Counted from the first letter of the stretch, positions 33,642 through 43,663 are shown. The stretch: 64,000 nt of DNA from Deferribacteres bacterium (GCA_020633675.1 JACKDE010000004.1:372001-436000); one strand, 5' to 3'. Translations and numbers: made by a program. The notes: generated by a model from the sequence alone, not told the origin.

Positions 33642-34337
33642 TTATTCGCGAGTGAGTTCGCGTATCCCCTCTTGACTGGCCACAATAACCTGAGTTGCCA
33701 GCCCCAAAAACAAACCATGCTCAACAATCGCTGCACGACTATTGAGCTGCTCAGCAAGTTCTTGCGGCTGATGAATCGGACCAAAATCGGCATCGAGAAT
33801 CATATTATGCTGTTCTGTTTGAAATATCGCGCCATCTTCGCATTTGCGCTGTTTTACCGATGCGCCAAGTCTGATTAAAAACTCAAATTCGGTGCGCCAC
33901 CCGAACGGGATGACTTCCACAGGCACGACCCATTTTTCACCCAGAAATTCTGACATCTTGCTGTCATCGACGATGATGATTTCGCGCGCGCTAGCCTGCG
34001 CCACAATCTTTTCGCGCAACAATGCGCCGCCGCCGCCTTTTATCAGATCAAGCCGGGCAGATACTTCATCCGCGCCGTCGATGGTCAGGTCGACGTGTGG
34101 ATATTTTTCGAGCGTAGACACTGAAATACCGAGCTTGCGGGCCTGCGCTTCGATAAATTGAGAGCAAGGGATACCGATAATGTTGTCGATCTCCTTGCGC
34201 CGTAACCGCTCCGCCAGTGCCTGGACTGCAAACAAGGCCGTGCTACCGTGTCCGAGCCCGACCACCATGCCGGATTCGACAGCCTGGGCCGCATGCTTTG
34301 CAGCCTGTTTTTTCAGCTCATCTTGCTCAACGGACAA
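33642..34337 (-). CDS. rpiA: Ribose-5-phosphate isomerase A
   Basis: RpiA interconverts ribose-5-phosphate and ribulose-5-phosphate. The sequence shows GMVVGLGHGSTALFAVQAL near residue 22, DNIIGIPCSQFIEAQARKLG, VDLTIDGADEVSARLDLIKGGGGALLREKIV (IDGADE and the KGGGGA loop are diagnostic), and VIPFGWRTE. I chose the TTG start at 34337, which follows AAGGAG by six bases and begins at the point where family members start (SVEQDELKKQAAKHAA); ATG 34364 would add nine residues and lacks a site. It lies between pgi and rpe. Confidence 0.95.
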   Translation of the reverse strand: MSVEQDELKKQAAKHAAQAVESGMVVGLGHGSTALFAVQALAERLRRKEIDNIIGIPCSQFIEAQARKLGISVSTLEKYPHVDLTIDGADEVSARLDLIKGGGGALLREKIVAQASAREIIIVDDSKMSEFLGEKWVVPVEVIPFGWRTEFEFLIRLGASVKQRKCEDGAIFQTEQHNMILDADFGPIHQPQELAEQLNSRAAIVEHGLFLGLATQVIVASQEGIRELTRE

Positions 34338-34418
34338 CGCGTTCTCCTTCTTGTAAATGGCCATTTTCGACCGAAAGCGCAACCAGTTTCAACCCAAGCA
34401 ACGTTAACAGGCAATGGC

Positions 34419-36146
34419 TTACTGCACAACCTGCGTCAGGTGTTCCAACCCACCGACAATATCGCTGCCTAAATCCAGACAAAGCACGCGGCGGTTGTTA
34501 TCGAGCAAGGCCTGGCGATCCCCCAGAGCTTGCGCCATTTTTAAGACAGCGAATGAAATGGAGCTGGCCACGGTGCCGGCTTTTTCGGGAATGGAAATGT
34601 TTTCCGGCATATCTGCTGTCAATTGGATAAACAGGCCATTGCCAGCGTCGCCTTTGTGAAGCTGACCGGTTGAATGTAAAAAGCGTGGCCCATAACCGTA
34701 GGTGACTGCGATCTGGAAGCGGTCCCGGATCGTTGAGGCGAGCAAATTGAGTGCGTCTTCCGTAGCGGGTGTGGTCGGTAAATAGGCCTGTAGCGACACA
34801 TACGGGCGTGGCCCATCTTGCGATGAGCGCGCCAATTGCAGAAAATTTTGCACAGCTTCGGCCGCAGTTTTACCGCCGAAATCGCTGTAAATCGTGATCC
34901 TGCCATCGTGAGCAGATGCCGTCATTTTTGGCAATTCACCGCTTTCCTGATAGGCTGCCATCATCTTCTTGGCCTGCGCTTTGGCAGATTCCACATTGGG
35001 TTGATCGAATGGATTGATACCCAAAAAATAGCAGGCAACTGCCGTCGCTATCTCCCATTTAAAAAATTCTTTTCCCAAATCCAGACGGTCGTCGAGTTGG
35101 TATCGAATGATCGGGAAGCCGGCTTGTTCGAGGGCAGCGATCTGATTGTCATGACTAACGTCGCCTTGCATCTGCAAATAAACGAAAACACGGTCATCAG
35201 CATACACATCAGGTGCGCCCGGTGGTTCGGTCGCAACTGGCAAAATGCCCACGCCTTCCTTGCCTGTACTTTCGGCAACCAATTGTTCAACCCAGGCGCC
35301 AAAAGAAGCAATCTGCGGTGAACTGATCAGCGTCACTTTATCGCGGCCGGCTTTGGCCAGCGCACCCATCACCGCTCCCAGCGATGCGCCCGGATTGGTG
35401 TGCAGATCATTCGGCGCGCTCATGCATTCCTGCGCCATCTGCGCCGTGCGTGCCAGCAACTCCTGCACATCAACGCCCACCAGCGCGGCCGGTACCAGGC
35501 CAAAAAACGACAGCACCGAAAAGCGCCCGCCGATATTGGCATCGTTCAGAAAAATCTGGCGGAAATTGAGTTCCTGCGCCAATGCTTCCAGACCGCTGCC
35601 GGGATCGGTGATCGCCACAAAATGGCTGCCGACGTGGTTATCGCCAACCACCGCTGCAGTGCGATTGTAAAAGTATTTAAATGCCGACAGCGTTTCGATG
35701 GTGCCACCGGATTTGGTCGACACCACAATCAGCGTTTTTGCCAAATTGAGCGCGCGATCGCAAGCCAGCACCGCCCCCGGATCCGTGCTGTCGAGCACAG
35801 CGAGGTCGAGATAGCCAGCTTTTGCACCGAATGTCAGCCGAAAAACTTCCGGGGCCAGGCTTGAGCCACCCATGCCGAGCAGCAAAACATGGGTAAAGCC
35901 CTCTGCACGCACGTTCTCAACAAAGGCGTCGATTTCCGGCAATTGTCCGGCCATTGTCTCGGGACTTTTCAGCCAGCCGAGCCGGTTGCTGATCTCGGTC
36001 GGTTGCGGTTTCCAAACGGTATGATCATGCACCCAAATGCGGCTGATCACATCCTGCTCACGCAGTGTTTTCAGACTGTCTTCAACGGTTTGCTGGTGCG
36101 CAGCAAGCTTAAATTCTGCCTGCTGCGATACCGATTTTTTTTGCAT
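34419..36146 (-). CDS. pgi: Glucose-6-phosphate isomerase
   Basis: The 575-residue protein is a phosphoglucose isomerase of the long type otherwise found fused to transaldolase. Conserved stretches are VLLLGMGGSSLAPEVFRLTF, LIVVSTKSGGTIETLSAFKYF (phosphate-binding SxxGGT), VGSHFVAITDPGS, GGRFSVLSFFGLVPAALVG (GGRFS/TxxSxxG signature), KVTLISSPQIASFGAWVEQL, GFPIIRYQLDD, and FLGINPFDQPNVESAK. The C-terminal YGYGPRFLHSTGQLHKGDAGNG holds the catalytic Lys region. It stands alone without transaldolase here, so the fusion partner has been lost or is elsewhere. It starts a run with rpiA and rpe. Confidence 0.93.
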   Translation of the reverse strand: MQKKSVSQQAEFKLAAHQQTVEDSLKTLREQDVISRIWVHDHTVWKPQPTEISNRLGWLKSPETMAGQLPEIDAFVENVRAEGFTHVLLLGMGGSSLAPEVFRLTFGAKAGYLDLAVLDSTDPGAVLACDRALNLAKTLIVVSTKSGGTIETLSAFKYFYNRTAAVVGDNHVGSHFVAITDPGSGLEALAQELNFRQIFLNDANIGGRFSVLSFFGLVPAALVGVDVQELLARTAQMAQECMSAPNDLHTNPGASLGAVMGALAKAGRDKVTLISSPQIASFGAWVEQLVAESTGKEGVGILPVATEPPGAPDVYADDRVFVYLQMQGDVSHDNQIAALEQAGFPIIRYQLDDRLDLGKEFFKWEIATAVACYFLGINPFDQPNVESAKAQAKKMMAAYQESGELPKMTASAHDGRITIYSDFGGKTAAEAVQNFLQLARSSQDGPRPYVSLQAYLPTTPATEDALNLLASTIRDRFQIAVTYGYGPRFLHSTGQLHKGDAGNGLFIQLTADMPENISIPEKAGTVASSISFAVLKMAQALGDRQALLDNNRRVLCLDLGSDIVGGLEHLTQVVQ

Positions 36147-36305
36147 CGCTGCTCTCCTCGGTAGATGTAGGGGATCGATTGGCTATTCGGTACGCAACAT
36201 TTAAAGTTCAGCTTTCGCAATACTACCAAACATTGCACGAAACATTGATTGTTGAAAAACCGTCTCTCTGCCGCGTGTCCGAGTTCAACTCACAATAGAT
36301 CAAAT

Positions 36306-37205
36306 CTATTCTTTTTTATCTTCTATCTTTGCCTTTTTCCTGTAATGTCTTTTAATATCATAGAGTTCTGCTGGAAGTCTTTCCAATACAGCGATTAATG
36401 ATTGATAATGTCCATTCCAGTATATCGCTCGAAGTATTGCTTTAACTTTCGAATAATTATCTGTTCTAATTTTATTTCTAATCTCTATCTCAACTTCATG
36501 ATATGCAATACCACTAAAATTTTCAGCTTCAAGCTTTGGATCGTTCCAGTATTTATCGAGCGCGTCACAGGCTTTATCAATTTCGTAATCGGTTATTTCC
36601 CAATCCTCAATTATTTGTTCCGAAATTGAATCGAGCTCAAAATGTCGGGTTATCCTTTGTACCTTTTGATATATTTTATGTAGGTCAACTTTTTTGTAAT
36701 CCTCGAGCCTTATGAGAGATTCTACTTTTCTTTTAAGCTTAGACTCTAAATCTTGGATCGATTGATATTCAACATATCTGAATTGATTTATATCGAAAGG
36801 GATTTTTTCTTCAGGGTGTGCTTCGTAGTGTAAAGTGGAATTAAAGGTTAGTAGAATCTTTTTATCTAAGGCACAGGCAAGCCCCAATTCATAATATACG
36901 TTCGCATTGGGAATACTAATATCAAATATTGCAAGTCCTGCTTTTTTAATATTCTTACATACATCGTCCATTACTATCAAACCGTCCTCTAAATCTGCGC
37001 GACTGCATGATAGCACACCACCATGAAAACAGGCCTGTTCTGCGATCCTCTTGATTGCAAAAAACACATTCCTGAACAATTTCTTTTCTGTCTCAGATCG
37101 TCCAAACGGCATAAGTACAAAAACAAATTTAATATCCTCATTGAACGATGCAACATCACCGTTTAGATAATGAAAATTACGATACGTTGGATTAAATTTA
37201 ATCAT
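36306..37205 (-). CDS. TIR-like/deoxyribosyltransferase-like Rossmannoid protein, function unknown
   Basis: The protein of about 299 residues has an N-terminal flavodoxin-like domain: strand FVFVLMPFGRSETEKKLF, then GLIVMDDVCKNIKKAGLAIFDI, and SIPNANVYYELGLACALDKK followed by strand ILLTFNS. The NxNVYYELGxA motif after a D-I/L-S strand end is characteristic of TIR-like and nucleoside-2-deoxyribosyltransferase-like domains, many of which act on NAD or nucleotides in antiviral or toxin systems. The C-terminal half is charged, helical and unrecognised. DNA here is distinctly AT-rich relative to pgi and glk on either side. It is a lone gene with no visible partner, so a defence role is inference. 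Confidence 0.65.
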   Translation of the reverse strand: MIKFNPTYRNFHYLNGDVASFNEDIKFVFVLMPFGRSETEKKLFRNVFFAIKRIAEQACFHGGVLSCSRADLEDGLIVMDDVCKNIKKAGLAIFDISIPNANVYYELGLACALDKKILLTFNSTLHYEAHPEEKIPFDINQFRYVEYQSIQDLESKLKRKVESLIRLEDYKKVDLHKIYQKVQRITRHFELDSISEQIIEDWEITDYEIDKACDALDKYWNDPKLEAENFSGIAYHEVEIEIRNKIRTDNYSKVKAILRAIYWNGHYQSLIAVLERLPAELYDIKRHYRKKAKIEDKKE

Positions 37206-37277
37206 TGGTGCTCTACCTGATAGCATTCATTCTGGACGTAAATAGCAATTGTCCTGACATTTTTTTCTTCGATAGGG

Positions 37278-38258
37278 TCATAATTTTTGTGCTGCAAAAG
37301 AAGCTGCGCCGGTCAGGGCGACGGTGTCATCGCAAATCACCTTCAGCGGCGTTTTTTCGACCAGATAAGACAATCTGCCTTTGTTTAAATAGGCGGACAA
37401 CATACCCGTGCTGGTCAGGTGCTCATGCAGTTGCGGTACAATGCCTCCGCCGAGATAAATGCCACCGGTTGCCATCAGCGTCAGCACCATGTTGCCGGCC
37501 TGGGCGCCGAGCACCTGCGCGAACAAATCAACAGCGCGCACGCAAATTTCATACTCGCCAGACAGCGCGTGCCGGGTAATGGTTTTGCCGGGCGAGTCAC
37601 TTTCCAGTTCATCCTGCAGCGCAGAAGGTTCGGTTGCTTTGCCGGTTTCCTTTAAAAAGGCATAGATATTCAGCAGCCCCGGGCCGGAAAGAACGCGCTC
37701 AAAGCTCACGTGACCAAATTTCTTCATCAAATAGCTCAACAACTCAACCTGTTCAAGTGTGTTTGGCGCAAAATCAGCATGCCCCCCTTCTGAGGGCAGG
37801 GCGCTGAACTGTGGCCCGTTTTTGTGCAAATAGCCTTGCCCGAGTCCGGTTCCGGGCGCAACAACAGCAAAAGTACTGGCGTCTTTATCCGGTTCGCCAG
37901 CATGCAAAATGCGCACATCGCTATCGCGCAAATAGGGTATGGCTGCGGTCATGGCCACCAGATCATTGACGACCTTCACCCGCTCCGTGGTCAGAGCCCG
38001 CGCCATCATTTTGGAATCGACGCGCCACGGTAGATTGGTAGAATGCGCCACGCCATCAATGATCGGGCCGGGCACGCCAAAAGCTGCGCTGGTGATGCTG
38101 GCCGAATGGCTCTTCAGAAAATGCAGCACAGCTTCGGGCAGGTCCGCAAAATCATTACTTTGGTATTTTTCAATCACTTTACGCACAAAGACCCCATGAT
38201 GATGATCAAAAAGTGCAAAACGGACATTGGTGCCGCCAATATCACCTGCCAGGATCAT
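37278..38258 (-). CDS. glk: Glucokinase, ROK-unrelated proteobacterial type
   Basis: The 326-residue protein phosphorylates glucose at C6. It opens ILAGDIGGTNVRFALFD (phosphate-1 motif), then ITSAAFGVPGPIIDG, HSTNLPWRVDSKMM, VKVVNDLVAMTAAIPYL with the conserved VNDLxA, VAPGTGLGQGYL (adenosine/GTGLG motif), ALPSEGGHADFAP and LMATGGIYLGGGIVPQL. This is the glucokinase (Glk) family rather than ROK. Its start overlaps the MFS gene stop by 4 bp at 38255-38258, which suggests co-translation of a sugar transporter and the kinase that traps its product. Confidence 0.95.
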   Translation of the reverse strand: MILAGDIGGTNVRFALFDHHHGVFVRKVIEKYQSNDFADLPEAVLHFLKSHSASITSAAFGVPGPIIDGVAHSTNLPWRVDSKMMARALTTERVKVVNDLVAMTAAIPYLRDSDVRILHAGEPDKDASTFAVVAPGTGLGQGYLHKNGPQFSALPSEGGHADFAPNTLEQVELLSYLMKKFGHVSFERVLSGPGLLNIYAFLKETGKATEPSALQDELESDSPGKTITRHALSGEYEICVRAVDLFAQVLGAQAGNMVLTLMATGGIYLGGGIVPQLHEHLTSTGMLSAYLNKGRLSYLVEKTPLKVICDDTVALTGAASFAAQKL

Positions 38259-39424
38259 CGAAAACTCCTCCGTCTAATCATATAAGAACTGATATAAATA
38301 AAGCCAATGAGTGCCACCAGGGCGCATAACCAAAAGGCATACTTGAAATTTTCTGCGTGATTTGCATATACCATTGCGCTTAAAAATGCGCCGCTGCCAA
38401 TGCCGATTTCGAGCGCGATATAGGAAGTAGCGACGGCGCGTCCGACATGTTTTTTGTTGCTCAAATCGATTGTCCATGCAAAAACAGCCGGTGCATGAAA
38501 ACCGACACAAATCCCTAAACAGCCGGCCAATATCAAAAACATGGTTTCGGAATTGGTGAAGCCGAGAAAAATCAGCGTCGCAGCCTGGCACAGCAGTGCA
38601 AAAAACAGCACTGGCACCCGTCCGTACAGATCGGATACGCGGCCGAAAAAAACCCGCACGATGAGAGATGCCCCGGTGAACGCTGCAAAAAAATAGCCTT
38701 TATTGCCCACCTGCAAATAGTCGCTGAAGTCAGGGATGATCGTCAGCACGGCGCCGAATGTAAAGGTGAGTGTCGCCATCACCTTTGCCGCTGGCAAGAC
38801 TTCCGGTGTAAACACGTCTGCAAATGAAATTTTCAACAAGTCCGGCGAAAAGGATTTCTTTTCGGAAACCGTCTCTTTCATGTTTAACAAAATAAAGACA
38901 GACAAGAAAGAAAACAATGATGATAGATAAAACATCGCATCGAGCGAGTATTCCGCTGCAATCCAGCTCCCCATAATCGGCCCTGCAGCAATGCCCATAC
39001 TATTAAAAAAACCGAGCAAGCCCATCGCTTCGCCGCGCCGCGTCGCCGGCACCAAATCCGCTACGTATGCCGCCGTGCCGGTGGGCTTGAAACCGGTCGA
39101 GAAGCCATGAAAAAGTCGCAAAGTCAAAAATGCAAACACCGAGTTGGCGACCGGATAAATAAAGCCGCACACCACACACACCATCGCACCGATCACCATT
39201 ACCGGAATGCGGCCGATGGAATCGGCAAGCTTGCCGCTGAATGGCCGCGACAATCCGGCTGTCACCGTGAACAGCGAGATGATCAGTCCTTTGTATTGTT
39301 CGCCACCAAGCGAAGTCAAATAGTTCGGCAGCTCGGCAACAATCATATTGAAACTGATAAAGAACATCAGACCACTGAGGCATAATAGCACAAAGGGCAT
39401 AGTAAACAAGGACGGATAGCGCAT
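38255..39424 (-). CDS. Major facilitator superfamily transporter
   Basis: The protein has twelve predicted membrane segments. Family features are GGEQYKGLIISLFTVTAGLSRPFSGKLADSIGR (motif A-like GKLADSIGR between helices 2 and 3), FLTLRLFHGFSTGFKPTG, and the second-half counterpart FGRVSDLYGRVPVLFF. The substrate cannot be told, but the 4-bp overlap with glucokinase points to a sugar. The start ATG 39424 follows GAAGGA; an upstream in-frame ATG at 39457 would add 11 residues. A 194-bp gap separates it from bshA. Confidence 0.9.
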   Translation of the reverse strand: MRYPSLFTMPFVLLCLSGLMFFISFNMIVAELPNYLTSLGGEQYKGLIISLFTVTAGLSRPFSGKLADSIGRIPVMVIGAMVCVVCGFIYPVANSVFAFLTLRLFHGFSTGFKPTGTAAYVADLVPATRRGEAMGLLGFFNSMGIAAGPIMGSWIAAEYSLDAMFYLSSLFSFLSVFILLNMKETVSEKKSFSPDLLKISFADVFTPEVLPAAKVMATLTFTFGAVLTIIPDFSDYLQVGNKGYFFAAFTGASLIVRVFFGRVSDLYGRVPVLFFALLCQAATLIFLGFTNSETMFLILAGCLGICVGFHAPAVFAWTIDLSNKKHVGRAVATSYIALEIGIGSGAFLSAMVYANHAENFKYAFWLCALVALIGFIYISSYMIRRRSFR

Positions 39425-39618
39425 ATATTCCTTCAAGAACTGCCAGCGGGAGCACACAAGTTTCAGAGATCAGGCGACCAGATCAAGTGCTCCGCGTTCG
39501 TTATCTTTCACACTTCATGCTTCGCTATTCGCCTGTTCAGCATTCAACAGCTGCGCAGCGCGGGGCGAGGATCACCTGGCAGCTCAAATGGCCATGATTA
39601 CTAAATTGCAGTGCCGCT

Positions 39619-40740
39619 TTATCCGGCGAGCACTTCTTCATAAAATTTCATCCAGCGCGGCATGATCACATCGATACCGAATTCCTCGACAGCCCGTTTG
39701 CGGGCCGCTTCGCGGAACGCCGCATGTTGCGCCGGGTTCTTCAGCAGTTCGATGCAGGCATTGGCCATATCCTTAATATCGCCAACCGGGAAAAGAAAGC
39801 CGGTTTCGCCGTGCACTACCACTTCAGGCAGCCCGCCCGTAGTCGCGCCGATGACCGGTACACGGCAGTTCATCGCTTCCAGCGCTGCCAACCCGAAACT
39901 CTCCTGTTCGCTGGGCAGTAAGAAGATGTCAGCACATTTGAGCAAATCATCGATGAGGTCGACCTGCCCCATAAAAATCACATCTTTTTGAATGCCGAGG
40001 TCTTTCACCACCTGCTGCACCAACATGCGTTCCGGTCCTTCGCCAATCAGCAGCAGCCGGGCCGGCACCGCATCGCGTACCTTGGCAAAGATGCGCACGA
40101 TATCGGTCACCCGTTTGACCGGCCGGAAATTGGAAGCGTGCATAAGCAAAAATTCATTATCCGGGGCATATTGGCTTTTTTTGCACACATGTGTTGGATT
40201 ATCGCCGCGCGCCGGATCGATAAAATTGTACAGCACGCGAATATCATGTTTGACTCCGAATTCTTCCTGCGTGCGCTTGCGCAAGTAATTGGACACGGCC
40301 GTCACGCCGTCAGATTGCTCGATACTGAATTTCACCACCCGCTGAAAGGAGGCGTCGGCGCCAACCAGCGTAATGTCAGTGCCGTGCAGGGTGGTGATAA
40401 GCTTTATTTTTGTTGGAGCGATGATTTGCTTGGCCAGCCAGGCGCTGGTTGCATGCGGCACCGCATAGTGTGCGTGCAAAATGTCCAGCCCGTATTCTTT
40501 CGCGATTTCGGCGAGTTTGGTTGCCAGGCTGAGCGCAAATGGCGGGTACTTAAACAATGGATAAGCAGCGACCTCGACATCATGAATCTTGATATTGGGA
40601 TGAAATGTATTGAGCCGGAACGGCGTTGCATAGCTGACGATATGAATTTCATGGCCGGCGTTGGCGAGCTGCAGGCCCAATTCTGCCGCGACAACCCCCG
40701 AACCTCCGTGCGTGGGATAGCAGGAAATGCCGATTTTCAT
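39619..40740 (-). CDS. bshA: Glycosyltransferase BshA (bacillithiol biosynthesis)
   Basis: BshA joins N-acetylglucosamine from UDP-GlcNAc to L-malate, the first step of bacillithiol synthesis. The protein starts MKIGISCYPTHGGSGVVAAELG, which with HIVSYATPFRL, LHAHYAVPHATSAWLAKQI, TTLHGTDITLVGADASF, AVSNYLRKRT, LYNFIDPAR, HASNFRPVKRVTDIVRIFA and SEQESFGLAALEAMNCRVPV (donor-site ExxFGLxxLE) matches BshA throughout. The start at 40740 follows AAAGGGAAC; the longer reading from 40761 adds seven residues. No bshB or bshC lies in the window, so the rest of the pathway must be elsewhere if it operates. Confidence 0.93.
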   Translation of the reverse strand: MKIGISCYPTHGGSGVVAAELGLQLANAGHEIHIVSYATPFRLNTFHPNIKIHDVEVAAYPLFKYPPFALSLATKLAEIAKEYGLDILHAHYAVPHATSAWLAKQIIAPTKIKLITTLHGTDITLVGADASFQRVVKFSIEQSDGVTAVSNYLRKRTQEEFGVKHDIRVLYNFIDPARGDNPTHVCKKSQYAPDNEFLLMHASNFRPVKRVTDIVRIFAKVRDAVPARLLLIGEGPERMLVQQVVKDLGIQKDVIFMGQVDLIDDLLKCADIFLLPSEQESFGLAALEAMNCRVPVIGATTGGLPEVVVHGETGFLFPVGDIKDMANACIELLKNPAQHAAFREAARKRAVEEFGIDVIMPRWMKFYEEVLAG

Positions 40741-41212
40741 AGTTCCCTTTCTTCCTCGCATCTTGTTTGTTCAACGTACGATGCTGGTTTCGTTTAAAAA
40801 TGAATCGTTAAATTTACAAAAATTTCAACACTTTTTCTAACAAGAATCTTTCTTCTATGAAAATATTCTTTGCAGTGACGAACAGGAGGTTGGTTGCAAG
40901 AGCGAGGTTTATCTAATTGGAAGGTATGGCAAAATGCACGACCGGAGATCGTATCATCGCGTTACAAAAGGCTGCTTTTTGTTCTGAGTTGAATGAGGTG
41001 GTTGAATTTGTATGTGCAGTTTACCCCTTTAAAAGTGGCAAAGCACTTCTCCAAAACCAAAATTCGCACCCAATCAGCAAAACTAAAATGTGCCGGTACT
41101 GGGTCACATAAAACCAGACCTTTCGGTTTTGGTAGAAATAAAAAAGCCTCCCGCGTTTTCAACGGGAGGCCCGGAAGGAGGATGGGAAAAATGTGTCCAT
41201 CGCGCATCGAAA
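40741..41212. other. Intergenic region with the terminator of the 816-residue surface protein
   Basis: Apart from the terminator at 41137-41170, this 472-bp region holds no ORF with coding character. The part beside bshA is AT-rich and presumably holds its promoter. Confidence 0.6.
41137..41170 (-). terminator. Rho-independent terminator of the sorted surface protein gene
   Basis: GCCTCCCG and CGGGAGGC form a strong stem around a 9-nt loop; read on the minus strand it is followed by a T-rich run (complement of AAATAAAAA at 41137-41145). It lies 43 bp after the stop at 41213. Confidence 0.9.
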
Positions 41213-43663
41213 TCAGCGCATTAAAATCAGCTTTTTCATTGCGGCAAAATCGCCTGCCTGGATTTTGTAAAAATACAGGCCGCTCGGAGCTGCAATGCCG
41301 CGATCGTCTTTGCCATCCCATTTTGCGCTATGCCGGCCCGCTGCAAAATAATCCGCAAGCAAAGTGCGCACCTTTTGCCCGATTGCATTGTAAAGGGTCA
41401 AACGCACACGCGATGCTATTGGCAAATCGAATGCAATCGAAGTCTCCGGGTTAAACGGATTCGGATAATTTTGATGCATTGCAAAGCTGGAGGGCACTGC
41501 ATCTTCGTCGCCGATTGCACTCACACCATTTTGGATGGTGATGGACAGCGTATCGTTTGTGCTGTTGACATCGCCCGAAGCGCTGACATAGACATCGAGT
41601 TTGTACTGCCCAGTTGCCCGCATGTCGATTGTTTTTTGAAAATTAAATTTGCTTTGCTGTCCCGGCAGGATCACCACCGAGCCGGTGTTTTCAGATGCCG
41701 TCGTGCCGAATGGCCCCTGCAAGCGATAGCCGACCGGCAGGCCACTGCGGTAGATTGTGCCGAGGTTGGTCAGGGAAACCGACACTTTTTCGGTCGCGCC
41801 AAAGGGCGGGTTCGTTGCCGGCGAGACGATGGCATCGAGTTTTACATCGAGTGCGTGCCGGACCGATGCTACAGCTCCTTCTATGCCGACAAAGCTGGTC
41901 TGTCCAATGGCGGTAGCTGCGCCCGTATTCTTGTTGATCGAGACAAGCGCATTGTTCTGGTCAAGCCCACCTCGGATACCGTATAGATTGCCATCATGAT
42001 CAAAAAAGAGTTCAGAAACCGGCTCCGCGAGCCCGGAATTCCCCACAGGCAACTGAATGCCGTTGCCCAAATTGGTGCGCCAGATTTCACTTCCTCTGGC
42101 CAGGTACAAGTTGCCGGTTTTAGGATCAAATGCCATGCCCTCAGCCAAATCGTTGTGAACGGTCAAGCCAAAAACTTTGCTCGACGAGCTGGAACCAAAA
42201 TTGATCAAATGCAACTCATTCAAACTGTTCAAAGCATACATGCGATCCTGCGAGTCAAAGGTGATCGCGTACACATCCGTCAATCCAAAAATCGTGGCAA
42301 CTCCATAGCCATTGCCGGTGAGAGGATCGATGCGAAAAACCGGTGTGTCTTCTGCTTTGCTTCGAATCCCAAAAATTTCGCCAAAGTTGTTCACAGCCAG
42401 GGCCGAAATCCCATGAAAACGGCTAAATCCGAGCATTTCGCTTTGACCGTTTGTCGCGTTCAGCGACATAAATCGACCGCCGCCGCTATCGCCAAGGGCT
42501 GCGTAAAAGGTTCCAGGTGGGGCCGTCGCGATCTTGCGCACTGAAATAATGTATTGGCCGGCTTCCTGATTTTGATAGGTGGTTGCTTGCAAATAGTAAA
42601 CAGCATTTTGCCCGCTACGATTTTTAAGCGACAACTCGGAGTTAAAATAGCGGCCACCAAGATGGTCATCGTTGACCGTAATCAAAGATCCGGCTGCATC
42701 ATAAATGGCCAGCACCATATCTGGCTGCGCATCGCCTGTCACCGACTCAAGCCGAATGCCGACCACGTCTCCGGGAGCGACTGTGATGGCATAAAAATCG
42801 TTATCATTGGTTTGGTCGATTTCGCCGATGGCAGCGTAAGGCAACGCATTCGAAATACTGGCCGTGCCGATACCATTGTTCGGCTCGCTTTCCTGGCTGT
42901 TTCCGAGTATGCTCAAGCTCAGCTCATAATCTCCCAAAGCTTCCGCATCGAAGGCGGTGAGCTGAAGGTAGTAAATACCGGAATTGGGCAATTTATGCAA
43001 AACCCGTGGATCGCGCAGTTCATAGTCATCATTTGCCGCCAATACTGTACGACCGTCACTCGAGTATAAAACCATGTAACCATCGAAAGTGGAACCAAAT
43101 TCTTCGGCAAAAACAAACGCGTCGAGAATATCGCCGGCATTGGCGGTAAAGGTAAACCAATCCTGATCTGTGCCCGAACTTGCTCTGCCTGCGATCAACT
43201 GATTGGTAGAGATGATATTGGCAGTCGCTGAGCTTTCGTTCGGCTCTGACTCTGACCGAATGCCTGCTTTGGCGGCGTTTGCTTTTGGCAGGCTGCGCCC
43301 TGCTGCTTTGTGAATTTTATTTTCTTTGAGATAGTCATATAGTGCGCTAACTCTTTCCTGTTCGGGCAAGCGATTGATCCTGGCCAACACCGAAGGCAGA
43401 TTGGGTAACTTGCTGCTGCGTGATGTTCTTTTGTTGCTGAGCAAATCCGTATTGTTGCGCAGGGCGGCAACCAAGGCATCCGGCTGTTGGGCAGTCGGCA
43501 GTTCCTGGATGGCTCGAATCGTTTCTCGCCAGGCCTGATTTGCCTGTGCAACATGCTTATTTTTGCTGATCGCTTTTGCTGTTTGCGCTGATGCAGTTTG
43601 GTTTGGAGATGCCAGGGTGCATAGCACGAGGCATGCCGAGACAAGTAGCAAAGTTTTTCTCAT
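41213..43663 (-). CDS. Large secreted protein with PPC-type domains, propeller and C-terminal sorting domain
   Basis: The 816-residue protein has a signal peptide (LASPNQTASAQ). Residues about 140-260 and 260-375 are two pre-peptidase C-terminal-type domains: ESEPNESSATANII, DQDWFTFTANAGDILDA, and again ESEPNNGIGTA, DNDFYAITVAPGDVVGI. A propeller-like stretch follows (residues 380-610, with YAITFDSQDRMYALNS, GMAFDPKTGNLYLA, FFDHDGNLYGI), then an Ig-like CARDB domain and the sorting domain NYPNPFNPETSIAFDLP with APSGLYFYKIQAGDF at the end. It is a surface or secreted protein; no catalytic motif is visible. It is followed by a strong terminator and preceded by a long structured leader. Confidence 0.88.
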   Translation of the reverse strand: MRKTLLLVSACLVLCTLASPNQTASAQTAKAISKNKHVAQANQAWRETIRAIQELPTAQQPDALVAALRNNTDLLSNKRTSRSSKLPNLPSVLARINRLPEQERVSALYDYLKENKIHKAAGRSLPKANAAKAGIRSESEPNESSATANIISTNQLIAGRASSGTDQDWFTFTANAGDILDAFVFAEEFGSTFDGYMVLYSSDGRTVLAANDDYELRDPRVLHKLPNSGIYYLQLTAFDAEALGDYELSLSILGNSQESEPNNGIGTASISNALPYAAIGEIDQTNDNDFYAITVAPGDVVGIRLESVTGDAQPDMVLAIYDAAGSLITVNDDHLGGRYFNSELSLKNRSGQNAVYYLQATTYQNQEAGQYIISVRKIATAPPGTFYAALGDSGGGRFMSLNATNGQSEMLGFSRFHGISALAVNNFGEIFGIRSKAEDTPVFRIDPLTGNGYGVATIFGLTDVYAITFDSQDRMYALNSLNELHLINFGSSSSSKVFGLTVHNDLAEGMAFDPKTGNLYLARGSEIWRTNLGNGIQLPVGNSGLAEPVSELFFDHDGNLYGIRGGLDQNNALVSINKNTGAATAIGQTSFVGIEGAVASVRHALDVKLDAIVSPATNPPFGATEKVSVSLTNLGTIYRSGLPVGYRLQGPFGTTASENTGSVVILPGQQSKFNFQKTIDMRATGQYKLDVYVSASGDVNSTNDTLSITIQNGVSAIGDEDAVPSSFAMHQNYPNPFNPETSIAFDLPIASRVRLTLYNAIGQKVRTLLADYFAAGRHSAKWDGKDDRGIAAPSGLYFYKIQAGDFAAMKKLILMR

